From: Thalassoglobus sp. JC818
GTDB taxonomy: Bacteria > Planctomycetota > Planctomycetia > Planctomycetales > Planctomycetaceae
DNA length: 64,000 nucleotides
Direction of reading: 5' to 3'
Assembly: GCF_040717535.1 (NCBI RefSeq)
Contig: NZ_JBFEFI010000013.1
Location: 39,309-103,308, forward strand
Shown here: positions 40,655 to 50,878 of the stretch, one piece after another
How positions within the stretch are numbered: position 1 is the first letter of the stretch
Layout: every line of letters begins with the position of its first letter
Notes under the pieces: model-generated
What the model was told of the DNA's origin: nothing
Databases searched by the model: none
The model's input: the letters and a program-made list of their open reading frames with translations, nothing else
Program-made: the position numbers and the translations under genes

Positions 40655-41221
40655 ATGCTTGAGATAATGCCAGAGCACGACATCGATGCGTTGATTCGAA
40701 ACCGTCGGACAATCAACGCTTTCAAGACTGAGCGCCCCGACGATGAAGCTGTTCTCGCAGCATTGGAATCGGGGTGCTGGGCTCCCAATCACAAAATGAC
40801 AGAGCCCTGGCGTTTTTACCTTCTCGGAGAAAAGACAATCTCACAGATTGTTGAACTCAACGCCGAAATGGCCCGAGTGAGTAAAGGTGAAGCCGCCGCT
40901 CAGAAGAAACGGGACAAATGGTCGACCATTCCCGGGTGGATCGTTGTCACATCGCTTCGTTCTGACGACTCTCTACGAGACCGTGAAAACTATGCTGCAG
41001 TCTGCTGTGCAGTTCAGAACATCGCCCTGTCGCTTTGGTCACACGGAATCGGCATGAAATGGACGACCGGAGACGTCACTCGGGCGCCGGAGATCTACGA
41101 AATTCTACAGATCGATCCCAGCATCGAAGACATCGTCGGGGTGCTGTGGTACGGTTTTCCGAATGAGTCCCCGACGTCACATCGTCGTCCGCTTCAAGAT
41201 GTCCTAAAGCAGCTTCCATGA
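40655..41221 (+). CDS. Nitroreductase-family flavoprotein
   Basis: A 188-residue FMN-dependent NAD(P)H oxidoreductase. RNRRTINAFKTERPDDEAV is the N-terminal FMN-phosphate segment, CWAPNHKMTEPWRFYLL the central flavin loop and YAAVCCAVQNIALSLWSHGIG the dimer-interface helix. It would reduce nitro or quinone compounds, or take part in cofactor metabolism; the physiological acceptor is unknown. ATG 40655 follows GGAAAGA, the same close-spaced leader seen at 3287. Its stop overlaps the start of the methyltransferase gene by 4 nt. Confidence 0.92.
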   Translation: MLEIMPEHDIDALIRNRRTINAFKTERPDDEAVLAALESGCWAPNHKMTEPWRFYLLGEKTISQIVELNAEMARVSKGEAAAQKKRDKWSTIPGWIVVTSLRSDDSLRDRENYAAVCCAVQNIALSLWSHGIGMKWTTGDVTRAPEIYEILQIDPSIEDIVGVLWYGFPNESPTSHRRPLQDVLKQLP

Positions 41222-41937
41222 CCACACTGAAATTGATGAATCCGCACAGCGTGCTGGCAGCCCTCGAACATCGTCCGCACGATGTTCTTGAAGTCCACGC
41301 CAGCCGAACCCGAAGCAACGAGAGCTGGAAGCACGTCGCGAATGTCGCTGCCGATCATGGAATTTCCGTTCAGGAACCAATGCAGCGTGGGCGACAACGT
41401 TCTCGAGACGAATCAGGCCGTGTGGGGACGACGTTTGCCGTCATTCGACCCAAGGCTGCTTCTTCACTGAATGACCTGTTTTCTGATTCCAGTCCCCAAG
41501 GACTGTGGCTGATGATGGATCGTCTACAGGATCCTCATAACGTTGGAGCAGTGTTTCGGTCTGCTGGTTTCTTCGGGGTCAAAGGTGTGATTCTGACTCA
41601 GGATAAATCCGCCCCACTGACCGGAACAGTCTATGACGTCGCTGCCGGTGGCATGGAATCGGTTCCGCATGTCATTCAGACGAATCTCGTGCGCGCGATT
41701 CAGGAAGCGAAGAAGAAAGAGATGTGGGTTCTGGGAAGTTCAGAACATGCCGAGATGCCGCTGGCGAAAGTCGACCGCGACAGACGCTGGCTGCTAGTCA
41801 TCGGAGGTGAAGAGAAAGGCCTGCGGCGACTCACTCTGGAAAACTGCGACCAGGTCTGCCAGATCCCCCCACGCGGTTCAGTCACTTCGCTGAATGTCTC
41901 CGTCGCTGCGGGAATCATGATCGCTTCACTCTCATAA
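41218..41937 (+). CDS. SpoU/TrmH-family 2'-O-ribose RNA methyltransferase
   Basis: A 239-residue SPOUT methyltransferase that uses S-adenosylmethionine to methylate a 2'-hydroxyl in rRNA or tRNA. Its three signatures are DRLQDPHNVGAVFRSAGFFG (motif 1), LVIGGEEKGLRRLTLENCDQ (motif 2) and SLNVSVAAGIMIASLS (motif 3), which form the knotted SAM site. The N-terminal 80 residues are an L30e/L7Ae-like RNA-binding region as in RlmB. That suggests 23S G2251 methylation, which is likely but unproven. It is coupled to the nitroreductase by an ATGA overlap, and a terminator hairpin follows at 42044. Confidence 0.92.
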   Translation: MTTLKLMNPHSVLAALEHRPHDVLEVHASRTRSNESWKHVANVAADHGISVQEPMQRGRQRSRDESGRVGTTFAVIRPKAASSLNDLFSDSSPQGLWLMMDRLQDPHNVGAVFRSAGFFGVKGVILTQDKSAPLTGTVYDVAAGGMESVPHVIQTNLVRAIQEAKKKEMWVLGSSEHAEMPLAKVDRDRRWLLVIGGEEKGLRRLTLENCDQVCQIPPRGSVTSLNVSVAAGIMIASLS

Positions 41938-42043
41938 CCAAACTGATGAGAGCCATCTGTGTCGACAATAAAGTAGTAGCCATCGACGATTGAATGATCG
42001 CTCGGCCTCTCATGAGCCATTTCACTGAAAGCAAAGACGAAAA

Positions 42044-42077
42044 ACGCCGACACGAATCCATGAATTCGTGTCGGCGT
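42044..42077. terminator. Bidirectional rho-independent-type terminator
   Basis: Perfect 14-bp inverted repeat, ACGCCGACACGAAT (42044-42057) and its complement (42064-42077), with a 6-nt loop, flanked by A-rich and T-rich sequence (CTTCTTTATT). It lies between convergent genes (methyltransferase stop 41937, phosphofructokinase stop 42138) and can serve both. Confidence 0.85.
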
Positions 42078-42137
42078 CTTCTTTATTCACCGTCGAAAAT
42101 CTCCTGAGACGTTTCCTCAAGGAGATCTTCGAAGCTG

Positions 42138-43166
42138 TTACTTCAAGAATTCGCTCGCTTCGTCGAGGAACTCTGGATACAGGGTTCGCATTGTTCCGAC
42201 AGCTTCTGCCAGTGGAACTCCCACGATGTGAAGCCCCTTCAACGCTACCATTTTTCCGAAGTCTTTCTTCAACGCCAATCGGCCCGCGTGAATTCCGAGT
42301 CGAGTTCCAAGCACTCGGTCGTAAGCACTTGGTGAACCGCCTCGCTGCAGGTGACCGAGAGTGACGTCTCTGGTCTCGATTCCGGTTTTCTTTTCGATCA
42401 TCTTGGCGATACGTGATCCCACGCCACCAAGTTTCACATGACCGAACTCATCGATTTCGGCATCTTTGGTCGTGAGGTCTTCGCCTTTGAGGACTGCACC
42501 TTCGCTGACCATCACGATTCCGTACTTTTTGCCGTCTTCACGACGCTTCTTCAGCAGATCGCAAACAGCGTTCAGATCGACTTCCTGCTCAGGAACCATG
42601 ATCGCGTCGGCGGAACATGCAATTCCGGAGAAGCAGGTAATCCAGCCAGCGTGGCGTCCCATCACTTCGACGACAATGACGCGTCGGTGAGACTCTGCAG
42701 TTGTTCGGAGTTTGTCGACCGCGTCCATCACAGTGTTCAAACAGGTGTCAAACCCGAAAGTGAAGTCTGTGCTGCTCAGGTCGTTGTCGATTGTTTTTGG
42801 GCAACCGATGGTTGGCAGGTTGTGGTCACTGTAGAGCTTGCTCGCGACACCCAGAGTGTCGTCGCCACCAATTGCGACGAGACAGTCAAGATCGAGATCT
42901 TTGAATGTCTTGACGACTTGCTCAACGAGTGATTCGTCTTTGTAGGGATTGGTTCGGGAAGAGCCGAGGATCGTCCCACCCATCGGGAGGATTTCATCGG
43001 TTTCCATTGGATTCAGCTTAACGAAGTTGCCTTCGATCGCTCCTCTCCAACCTTCCAGAAGTCCAATCGTCTCACCGCCGGCATTGTGGATTGTCCGGAC
43101 GAGGCCTCGAATGACAGCATTAAGACCGGGGCAATCTCCACCCCCTGTTAGACAGGCGACTTTCAT
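42138..43166 (-). CDS. 6-phosphofructokinase, predicted pyrophosphate-dependent
   Basis: A 342-residue phosphofructokinase of the PfkA superfamily. The start [20 protein letters not shown] and the effector/active segment [11 protein letters not shown] are typical. Two residues that set phosphoryl-donor choice are of the PPi type: Asp in [12 protein letters not shown] (Gly in ATP enzymes) and Lys in [20 protein letters not shown] (Gly in ATP enzymes). The sequence is closest in style to actinobacterial PPi-PFK. It therefore probably works reversibly in glycolysis and gluconeogenesis with PPi. ATG 43166 is preferred (AGGA 9 nt upstream) over ATG 43175, which abuts that AGGA. The ORF is otherwise ordinary. 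Confidence 0.9.
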   Translation of the reverse strand: MKVACLTGGGDCPGLNAVIRGLVRTIHNAGGETIGLLEGWRGAIEGNFVKLNPMETDEILPMGGTILGSSRTNPYKDESLVEQVVKTFKDLDLDCLVAIGGDDTLGVASKLYSDHNLPTIGCPKTIDNDLSSTDFTFGFDTCLNTVMDAVDKLRTTAESHRRVIVVEVMGRHAGWITCFSGIACSADAIMVPEQEVDLNAVCDLLKKRREDGKKYGIVMVSEGAVLKGEDLTTKDAEIDEFGHVKLGGVGSRIAKMIEKKTGIETRDVTLGHLQRGGSPSAYDRVLGTRLGIHAGRLALKKDFGKMVALKGLHIVGVPLAEAVGTMRTLYPEFLDEASEFLK

Positions 43167-43326
43167 TTTAACCATTCCTGATGTGTTGACGGAGCGAAGA
43201 AAGCGCTTCGCTGCCGAAGGTGAGAACGCATTTCAGCGCGGCATCGTAAAAGCGAAACGTCCAACGTTCAAGCGCGAAGGAACTCAGACGATTGAGTTCA
43301 CCTGAATTGTTCAAAGAATTCCCAGA

Positions 43327-44670
43327 CTACCAGGTGCGTTCCACGAACTTCGTATCCCCTTCCGCATTGCGAAAGACTGAGTGCATCAGGATTTTCTTTG
43401 CGAGAGGAATCGTGGTCTTAATTCCGGGACCATCGATCCGAAACTCATTGAGAGCACGCAACATACACGCGATTGCCTCCTCGCGTGTGGGCTTGTACAC
43501 AATAAGTTTTCCGATCATCGAATCGTAATGCGGACTAATGCGATAGCCAGTATACACATGTGAATCGAAGCGGACTCCGAGTCCACCGGGGATAATCAGA
43601 TCGGTAATTGTTCCAGGACAACCTCGAAAACCTTGTTCAGGATCTTCAGCATTGATCCGAACCTCGATCGAGCATCCTGTTGACGTGATATCGTCCTGTG
43701 TGAAGCTTAACTTTTCACCTGCTGCAACGAGAATTTGCTGACGAATCAAATCGATTCCGGTGACCATTTCCGTTACCGGATGCTCAACCTGAATTCGTGC
43801 ATTCACTTCGATGAAGTAGAAGTTGTTGTCCTGATCGACGATGAATTCCACTGTTCCCGCGTTGAAATAGCCAGAAGTGCGCACGAGACGCGTCGCCGCT
43901 TCGCACATTTCCTGCCGAACATTCTCGGGAAGTTTTGGTGCGGGGCTTTCTTCGATCAGCTTCTGATGCTTTCGCTGCATCGTGCAATCGCGTTCCCACA
44001 GATGAACGGCGTTTCCGTGTTGATCGGCAAGAACTTGCACCTCAACGTGCCGCGGCTTCTGCACGAACTTCTCAATATAAACCCCGGCATTTTTGAACGC
44101 CTTTTCAGCTTCGGCAGCTGCAGCTTTCAATTCGGTTCTCAGCGACTTCTCATCGGTCGCCGGCCGAATTCCTTTTCCTCCGCCACCGGCAGTCGCTTTG
44201 ATGAGGACGGGGTAGCCAATTTCATTGGCCACTCGCACCGCTTCCTCTTCACTGTTGATCAGCCCGTCACTTCCGGGGACGACGGGAACTTCAGCTTCCA
44301 TCGCAATTTTGCGAGCTTCAACCTTATCGCCCAGCTTGCGCATCGCGTCCTGCGGAGGTCCGATGAACTCAATTCCAGAGTCGCGGCACTGCTCAGCGAA
44401 ATTGTAGTTCTCAGCCAGAAAACCGTAGCCCGGATGAATCGCCTGGGCTTCGCTCAATTCAGCAGCAGCGATGATGTGTTCGATCTTCAGATAGCTCTCT
44501 GAAGAGTTAGCTGGGCCGATGCAAATTGCCTCGTCCGCCAAATCGAGGTAATGAGCGCCGCGATCTGCTTCGCTGAAAACGGCAACAGTCCCGATCCCAA
44601 GTTCCTGACAGGCGCGAATCACACGGAGTGCAATTTCGCCTCGGTTAGCAACCAAAATCCTCTGAAACAT
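43327..44670 (-). CDS. accC: Acetyl-CoA carboxylase, biotin carboxylase subunit
   Basis: A 447-residue ATP-grasp enzyme that carboxylates the biotin on BCCP using bicarbonate and ATP, the first step of fatty-acid synthesis. Visible are the N-terminal [20 protein letters not shown], the glycine loop [11 protein letters not shown], the active-site [20 protein letters not shown] and the late [20 protein letters not shown]. All are intact and the length is standard. It follows accB by 220 nt on the same strand. The carboxyltransferase subunits AccA and AccD are outside the window. Confidence 0.97.
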   Translation of the reverse strand: MFQRILVANRGEIALRVIRACQELGIGTVAVFSEADRGAHYLDLADEAICIGPANSSESYLKIEHIIAAAELSEAQAIHPGYGFLAENYNFAEQCRDSGIEFIGPPQDAMRKLGDKVEARKIAMEAEVPVVPGSDGLINSEEEAVRVANEIGYPVLIKATAGGGGKGIRPATDEKSLRTELKAAAAEAEKAFKNAGVYIEKFVQKPRHVEVQVLADQHGNAVHLWERDCTMQRKHQKLIEESPAPKLPENVRQEMCEAATRLVRTSGYFNAGTVEFIVDQDNNFYFIEVNARIQVEHPVTEMVTGIDLIRQQILVAAGEKLSFTQDDITSTGCSIEVRINAEDPEQGFRGCPGTITDLIIPGGLGVRFDSHVYTGYRISPHYDSMIGKLIVYKPTREEAIACMLRALNEFRIDGPGIKTTIPLAKKILMHSVFRNAEGDTKFVERTW

Positions 44671-44890
44671 GATATCGATTCAATCCTAGTGAACTCGTGT
44701 GGGATGCGGTGTGGCCCGGGCCTGTGCTCGCTCGTGGAATTTGCCTGATGATTGTCTTCCTGACTCGAGGTTCGGCGAAACGCTAACTCGTCGCCAGGAA
44801 CACAAACTTCAGCGTCAGCGATTTGATAACGCCTGCCCCTCTCACGAGAAGAGGGGACGAGTCTTCAATCTGACATGGCAATCGCTGTGA

Positions 44891-45406
44891 TCAATCTGGC
44901 TTAACGAGGAACAATGGCTGTCCGTATTCGACGGAATCGCTGTCCTTCAACAGCACCTTGACGATGGTCCCCGAAACCTCAGCCGGAATCTGATTGAAGA
45001 CCTTCATCGCTTCCACGATGCAGACGATCGAGTCTTTGGTCACGTGATCCCCGACTTTGACGAAAACTGGTTCGCCAGGAGACGGAGACTGATAGAACGT
45101 CCCCACAGTGGGGCTTTTGATCTCAACTAATCCTTCATCCGCCGCCGGAGCAGCGGCTGGAGCGGAACTTGCAGCTGCAGGCGGAGTTGCTGCTGCTGGG
45201 GCAGCAGGAGCGGCTGGTGCGGCGAAAACAGGAGCGGGCGGTGCAAGCGCGCCGCTGAATTCGTGGCCTCCACGACGCAGAACGTATTTTGCCGTTCCCT
45301 GTTCCAGTTTCAGCTCGGTAACGTCGTGTTTCTCCATCAGTTCCATGACCTGACGAAGCCCATCAATGTTCAGTTCGTCTGCTTCGGCGTTCGCGTCGCG
45401 AGCCAT
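44891..45406 (-). CDS. accB: Biotin carboxyl carrier protein of acetyl-CoA carboxylase
   Basis: A 171-residue BCCP with three parts: an N-terminal helical region that contacts AccC, a flexible Ala/Pro linker (about 55-90) and a C-terminal biotinyl domain (about 93-171). The biotin attachment lysine is K135 in the EAMKVF motif, 36 residues from the end, as in the family. [15 protein letters not shown] starts the lipoyl-like fold. ATG 45406 is preceded by TGAGGAATTGAG. A tandem 16-bp repeat just upstream (45419-45450) may regulate it. Confidence 0.96.
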   Translation of the reverse strand: MARDANAEADELNIDGLRQVMELMEKHDVTELKLEQGTAKYVLRRGGHEFSGALAPPAPVFAAPAAPAAPAAATPPAAASSAPAAAPAADEGLVEIKSPTVGTFYQSPSPGEPVFVKVGDHVTKDSIVCIVEAMKVFNQIPAEVSGTIVKVLLKDSDSVEYGQPLFLVKPD

Positions 45407-45418
45407 CTCAATTCCTCA

Positions 45419-45450
45419 GTGTCTGGTCAATTATGTGTCTAGTCGATTAT
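45419..45450 (-). promoter_or_regulatory. Tandem 16-bp repeat upstream of accB
   Basis: Two head-to-tail copies of GTGTCTRGTCRATTAT (plus-strand reading), at 45419-45434 and 45435-45450, identical at 14 of 16 positions. They end 12 nt before the accB start codon on the minus strand. The position and tandem form suggest an operator or an mRNA site controlling accBC; no binding protein can be named. Confidence 0.4.
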
Positions 45451-45667
45451 TTCGGATGTCCGCTTCGCATCCTGATTCGGAAGGCAAAGGGATTTTCTGG
45501 GATTGGATACGTCTATTTCTGATTTGAGATCATTCCGTTCGTACAAATCGGCTTCTCATCCGGGAGACGTGCCGAAACTTGACGAAAATCGATGGAACGA
45601 TCGACGGAATCCCACAGATTGTCTTCTCGAATGAGATGCTGAAGGTCACGTCCGCAAATCGAATCAA

Positions 45668-46768
45668 TCAGATGGTGATCCGAACAGAATCCCAACTCTT
45701 GGTGACGCTGGACAATACTTCACATCCCTGGTCGGTGACAAGAACATCGTCTTCGATCCTGACGCCTCCCCAGCCCGAAAGATAGATCCCAGGCTCGACC
45801 GTGACAACCATTCCGGTCTCCAGCGGAGTCTCTGCCGTCCTTGAAAACCGCGGTAATTCGTGAATATCGAGGCCGATTCCGTGACCGAGGCCGTGATCGA
45901 AGAACTCTCCGAATCCAGCATCTGCGATGTGTTGACGTGCTGCGGTGTCGACATCGAGCGTCGAAACTCCGGGGCCAATGAGATCAATGGCCAACATTTG
46001 CGCTTCGAGCACGGTGCGATAGATTTTCTCGAATTGAGGCTCCGGGAAATCCTGAGTGAGGAGTGTGCGCGTCAAATCTGACTTGTACCCCAAATAGGTT
46101 TGAGCTCCCCAGTCAACCAGAAGAATAGGGTGTTCGGAGAGCTTACGGTCTCCGGGACGATAGTGGGGCATCGCAGAATGGTCACCGACTGCGATAATCG
46201 GATGGAAACTCAATTCCTCTCCACCCAGCCCGCGAACGATGTGTTCCAGCTCGTAAGCCATCTCTCGTTCAGTCGCGTCAGGCCGAAACTGATCGAGAAG
46301 TTGTGCAAAGCCTTCCTCTGCCAATCGAACCGCGAGCCGAATTTCTTCGATCTCACTGTCATCTTTGATGGCGCGGATCGTTTCAACTTTCCAGGAAAGT
46401 GGAACCCACTGCTGTCCTTTTGAACCGTCGATCAACTGCTGATAGGTGTCAAACGGCATTGAATGCCCTTCAAACCCGATCGGACCGCTGGAAGACGACT
46501 GAAGTTCTCCGACAACTCCTTGGATGAGAGACTTGTTGGACGGGCGAATCACAGCCGAAACATCCGGGCACTCTGATGCAAGCTGTGTCGTGTATCGAAA
46601 ATCACTGACAAGCTGAGCAGAGTCCAGAGTCAACAGCATCCATGTGCTGTCTCCTGTGAAACCGGTCAGGTACGCCACGTTCTTTTCCGTGGTGATCAGA
46701 AAAGCGTCGACTCCGTCTCGTCGCATCTGTTCTCGAACCCGATCACGTCGGGCTGCATGTCGCTCAGC
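45668..46768 (-). CDS. M24B-family Xaa-Pro aminopeptidase/dipeptidase
   Basis: A 366-residue metallopeptidase that removes residues next to proline. The N-terminal creatinase-like domain (AFLITTEKNVAYLTGFTGD) is followed by a pita-bread catalytic domain. The metal ligands are seen in LLVDWGAQTYLGYKSDLTR, FFDHGLGHGIGLDIHELPR and GMVVTVEPGIYLSGWGGVRI, with a final Glu in EDDVLVTD. The frame extends to 46849, but ATG 46768 (GGAATCAG upstream) gives the normal N-terminus. It precedes accB by 261 nt on the same strand, a gene order seen in several bacteria. Confidence 0.93.
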   Translation of the reverse strand, partial: AERHAARRDRVREQMRRDGVDAFLITTEKNVAYLTGFTGDSTWMLLTLDSAQLVSDFRYTTQLASECPDVSAVIRPSNKSLIQGVVGELQSSSSGPIGFEGHSMPFDTYQQLIDGSKGQQWVPLSWKVETIRAIKDDSEIEEIRLAVRLAEEGFAQLLDQFRPDATEREMAYELEHIVRGLGGEELSFHPIIAVGDHSAMPHYRPGDRKLSEHPILLVDWGAQTYLGYKSDLTRTLLTQDFPEPQFEKIYRTVLEAQMLAIDLIGPGVSTLDVDTAARQHIADAGFGEFFDHGLGHGIGLDIHELPRFSRTAETPLETGMVVTVEPGIYLSGWGGVRIEDDVLVTDQGCEVLSSVTKSWDSVRITI

Positions 46769-47027
46769 CATCTGATTCCATTCTCTGAAAAGTGTGGACG
46801 TCTCAGGAGACGTTTTGGAAGTCCATCGACGAATTGAGGACTTCGGCAAATCGTGCCGAAAAGCAGACGCTCCCGCAAGCTTGAGCGTTTTCCGTCAGTC
46901 GAAAAATTTGGCTCATCAAGATAGGGAAACTTTACCGATAGTAACGATTGTACGGATTCTCCCGATCTGTGGGGATTGTGTGCCGCGCGGAAAGCTGAAA
47001 TTCCATGAACGAATTGGAAGTCCCAAA

Positions 47028-50000
47028 ATGCGATTGTTCGAAATGGTGACAAGACGTGGTTTCGTCGCTCCAGCAATTTGCTGTGTGATCGCCGCTTCTT
47101 TGTGCCCGAACCAAGCGTCGGCCCAAGGGTTCTTTCGTAAGAAAGTGAAAACGACGAATGAAACCGTCGAAGCCGGTTGGGACACCGAAGCCTCCAAAAG
47201 GAAGTCCGTTCGTCTCAACTTTCTCACAACTCCGTGGGCCAAAGTTCTGAATGATGTCGCGAAAGAGACCGGATCGACACTCGTCATGCACGATGTTCCT
47301 CCGGGGAATTTCTCTCGTCACGACTGGAATCAATACAACCGCGACGACGCCGTCAAGATTCTGAATCGAGAACTGGAACGCGTCGGCTTTCGCATCCTGG
47401 TGAAGGACCAGTTTCTGACAGTCATGTCGACTCGTCGTGGTCGACTGGAATACGAACGCCCGGTTTCCCCTTCTCCGGAAGACGCCGGCACACAGGCTGC
47501 TCAAGCAACCGAAGCTGTTGCACAGTCGCCTCAAAGCCAGCCTCTTCAGGCCCAGGCAATTCCAACAACGGCTGCCGCTGCAACTCCTGCCAAGACTCCA
47601 ACGATCATTCAGACCGCTGGAGTGAACTCAAACTATCAGTTCACGACTGACGTCCCTCGGCATCGCATGTTGCCGCAGGAAGTTCAAGACTCCCCCAAGA
47701 GCAAATCAATTCAACCTTTGGCCTACGACCAAGCTCCTCAACCGGAGTCTGGTCCAGCCGAAGCGAACGAAACTCGAACTTATCGACCACGTCATCGATC
47801 GCCCGTCGACATCGCCCGGCAGATTCACAAAGCCTTCTCATCCCGTTCAAGACTGGAAAACGCCGGCCCGAACGGGATGCCTGCATTTGTCGTTTCCGAC
47901 ATTGCGGAAGGGACAACTCCAGCAGACACACTCTTCACAGTCGAAATTGACAGCGACCAGCGACAACTTCTCGTCACAGCCACCGCACCGGTTCAGTCTG
48001 GCCTTAAGACTTTGATTCAAAGCCTCGATATTAATCCGATCGAGGAAGAATCTGTTCCAACGCTCATGGCTGGAAACGGATCAACAGCGGAAATCGCAGA
48101 ACGACTCAAACGCCCAATCTCGACAATTGCCTCAGCACAACAAGCTGCGAAGGCAACAAGCTCGAGCGAAAGAATGCTCGCTCAGGCTGAGCAACCTGTC
48201 CCGGACCCTGCACCACTCGGAGCGCAACCAGCGGACCCCGGAGACAGCGCCAGAATTATTGGGCGTGGCGGATTGATGACTCTTTCAGGCAATCTGAAAG
48301 GTGACGTCACCATCGAAACAATTCCCGGATTTGATCTCCTGATCATTCGCGGTAACGAAGGCGACATCGAAACCGTGATGGAAGTCATCTCGGAAATCGA
48401 GCGTATGGCTGTCGGAAGTCTTCCGGAAATTCACCTCCTCAAACTCGAACATGTCGACTCTCAATCACTGGCTCAATTGCTGAGCGATGTTTACGAACAA
48501 CTCGCTGAGCTTCGCAGCGACAGTGCTCAACAGAGTGCTGCAGCAGTGAACGTCATTCCGGTTGTTGTCCCGAACGCGGTTCTGATTCTGGCCCCAACGA
48601 ATACGATGGAAGCCATTCTCGACCTCGCTGCCGAGCTTGATCAACCGATTGACCCCACTCACGAAATTCAGGTGATTCGACTCGAATACGCTGTCGCCAA
48701 CAGCGTCGTTGAAATTCTGAGTGACTTCTATCCAGACGAAGATCCGACCGGACTTGGAACACGACTGAAAGTCGCCGCCGATCCACGCACCAACTCGGTC
48801 ATCGTACAAGCTCGACCTCGAGACTTGTCAGAGATTGAAGTCTTCATCAAAAAGCTGGATGCGGACGAAGCGGCTGCCATCAGCCAGATGAAAGTCATCC
48901 GATTGAAGAACGCTTTGGCTGACGAATTGGCTGAGTTCCTGACCGCTGCTTTCCGCAGTGTCACCGATCCGCAAGCTTCGACAGTCGCTCAGTCGTTCAC
49001 TTCACAGATTCAAGGCACAACTGATCCCAAATCCGTCGTGTTGGAATTCCTTTCCGAAGACGGCGAAAAGCTGGCTCGCTCCGGACTGCTGGACAACATT
49101 GTCTTCAATGCAGAAACACGAACGAACACATTGCAATACTCAGCGTCACCGCAGAGCATTCCAGTGATTGAAGAACTCGTTCGAATCCTGGATCAGCCGA
49201 GTAGTGCGGTTGCTGAGGTCAAGTACTTCAAGCTTCAGAAAGCGGACGCAGTCAACGCTGTCGAATTGCTCAACGAACTCTTCCAGCAAGAAGAAACGAC
49301 CAACCAGAATGATCAGGGACAACTCGGAGTCCAACTCGCAGGAGCGACGGACACAGCAAGTTCTCTGTTGCAGCTACGTTTCGTGGCGGACACTCGCACG
49401 AACAGCGTGATCGCCACCGGTGGTCCAGACGCATTGATCATTGCCGAGAACCTGTTGTATCGACTCGATGCCACAGATCCTCAGAATCGAACGACGCAGG
49501 TCATCAAACTCCTGAACGTTCCGGTTGCTGACGTCGCTTTGGCGATCAACGATTTCCTCCAGTCACAACGTGACCTCGCAACCATCGACCCGGACCGAAT
49601 CAGCACAAGCCAGTTGCTCGAGCAAGAAGTGATTGTCACTCCTGAACCAATCACCAACAGCGTTCTGATTAGTGCAACACCCGCTTACTTCAACGAAATC
49701 GAAGCGATGGTTCGAACTCTCGACGCGGAGTTCTCCCAGGTTCTGATTCAAGCTTTGCTCGTCGAAGTTCAACTCGACAACACAGATGAATTCGGAGTGG
49801 AACTCGGATTCCAGGATCCGGTCTTGTTCGATCGAAGCATCATCGACGAACTCTTGACCGTTACAGAAACGATCTTCGACCCGAACGGAAACCCATCCGC
49901 CACTGTGACCCGTGTGATCTCCCAAAACGCATCCCCAGGGTTCGGCTTTAACAACCAGCCGATCGGGAGCAATCCGATCGGGAACCCTTCGCGTGTCGGA

Positions 50001-50876
50001 GCACAGGGGCTCAGCAGCTTCGCTCTCCAACGAACAAACAATGACCTCGGCTACGGTGGTCTCGTCCTCTCGGCAAGTTCGGATTCTGTGAGTGTCCTCA
50101 TTCGTGCACTGGCAGCCCGTCGTCAGGTTCGCGTTCTCAGCCGTCCTCAAGTTTTGGCTTTGGACAATCAGACCGCTCAGATTCAGGTCGGTCAGGACGT
50201 TCCAGTCGTGAACGGTGTGAACCAGACAAACACATCGACATCACCAATCATCGTTCGTGAGAACGCCGGGATCATCCTCACAGTGCGTCCTCGAATCAGC
50301 CCCGGCGGACAAATCGTGATGGAAGTCGTCGCTGAGAAAAGTCAGTTCATCGACAACGGAGTTCCCGTCTTCACCGACATCAACACCGGAACCGTGATCA
50401 CTTCGCCAATTAAGAACATTCAGACTGCACAAACGACTGTGAAAGTCCCTGACGGACAAACAGTGGTGCTTGGGGGAATGATCACCGACTCCGACGACAT
50501 TCTCGAAAGAAAAGTCCCATGGCTTGGCGACCTGCCGATCATTGGAAACGCCTTCCGCTTTGATTCTCACACGACTGAACGCCGCGAGTTGATCATCTTT
50601 CTGACTCCACGAATCGTCCACAACGATGCTGAGTCGGAAATGTTCAAACAGATCGAAGCACAACGCCTCCACTACTTCCAGGAAGAAGCGGAAGAGCTTC
50701 ACGGTCCGATCTTCGGAGTGCCGAACTCGATGACCGATCCAAACGCTCAGTACTATCAAGGTACTCCACAGCCAACGGACATCTCTCCGATTCCAGAGAG
50801 TTCCCCGATTCCGCCATACGTCGATCCTCCAGCACCGCTGGAACCAGCCGTTCCTGCAACCGGGGAGAACAATTGA
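47028..50876 (+). CDS. Secretin (GspD/PilQ family) with multiple N-domains
   Basis: A 1282-residue outer-membrane secretin. It has a signal peptide (about 1-34, ending NQASAQG), an STN/N0-like domain (about 60-140), a long low-complexity Ala/Pro/Gln linker, at least four secretin-N modules (about 460-880; for example IHLLKLEHVDSQSLAQLLSD, IQVIRLEYAVANSVVEILS) and the C-terminal secretin gate (about 905-1195). The gate contains the signature VPWLGDLPIIGNAF. ATG 47028, with GGAAG 7 nt upstream, is the true start; the frame is open from 46794 without protein-like sequence. No other type II or IV pilus genes are adjacent apart from two exported proteins downstream. Confidence 0.94.
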   Translation: MRLFEMVTRRGFVAPAICCVIAASLCPNQASAQGFFRKKVKTTNETVEAGWDTEASKRKSVRLNFLTTPWAKVLNDVAKETGSTLVMHDVPPGNFSRHDWNQYNRDDAVKILNRELERVGFRILVKDQFLTVMSTRRGRLEYERPVSPSPEDAGTQAAQATEAVAQSPQSQPLQAQAIPTTAAAATPAKTPTIIQTAGVNSNYQFTTDVPRHRMLPQEVQDSPKSKSIQPLAYDQAPQPESGPAEANETRTYRPRHRSPVDIARQIHKAFSSRSRLENAGPNGMPAFVVSDIAEGTTPADTLFTVEIDSDQRQLLVTATAPVQSGLKTLIQSLDINPIEEESVPTLMAGNGSTAEIAERLKRPISTIASAQQAAKATSSSERMLAQAEQPVPDPAPLGAQPADPGDSARIIGRGGLMTLSGNLKGDVTIETIPGFDLLIIRGNEGDIETVMEVISEIERMAVGSLPEIHLLKLEHVDSQSLAQLLSDVYEQLAELRSDSAQQSAAAVNVIPVVVPNAVLILAPTNTMEAILDLAAELDQPIDPTHEIQVIRLEYAVANSVVEILSDFYPDEDPTGLGTRLKVAADPRTNSVIVQARPRDLSEIEVFIKKLDADEAAAISQMKVIRLKNALADELAEFLTAAFRSVTDPQASTVAQSFTSQIQGTTDPKSVVLEFLSEDGEKLARSGLLDNIVFNAETRTNTLQYSASPQSIPVIEELVRILDQPSSAVAEVKYFKLQKADAVNAVELLNELFQQEETTNQNDQGQLGVQLAGATDTASSLLQLRFVADTRTNSVIATGGPDALIIAENLLYRLDATDPQNRTTQVIKLLNVPVADVALAINDFLQSQRDLATIDPDRISTSQLLEQEVIVTPEPITNSVLISATPAYFNEIEAMVRTLDAEFSQVLIQALLVEVQLDNTDEFGVELGFQDPVLFDRSIIDELLTVTETIFDPNGNPSATVTRVISQNASPGFGFNNQPIGSNPIGNPSRVGAQGLSSFALQRTNNDLGYGGLVLSASSDSVSVLIRALAARRQVRVLSRPQVLALDNQTAQIQVGQDVPVVNGVNQTNTSTSPIIVRENAGIILTVRPRISPGGQIVMEVVAEKSQFIDNGVPVFTDINTGTVITSPIKNIQTAQTTVKVPDGQTVVLGGMITDSDDILERKVPWLGDLPIIGNAFRFDSHTTERRELIIFLTPRIVHNDAESEMFKQIEAQRLHYFQEEAEELHGPIFGVPNSMTDPNAQYYQGTPQPTDISPIPESSPIPPYVDPPAPLEPAVPATGENN

Positions 50877-50878
50877 TC

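Noticed and set aside
39775..40788. 337-codon minus-strand frame over the GlcG fusion gene
   Set aside because: It is antisense to a gene with clear domains and a signal peptide, and shows no family motif of its own.
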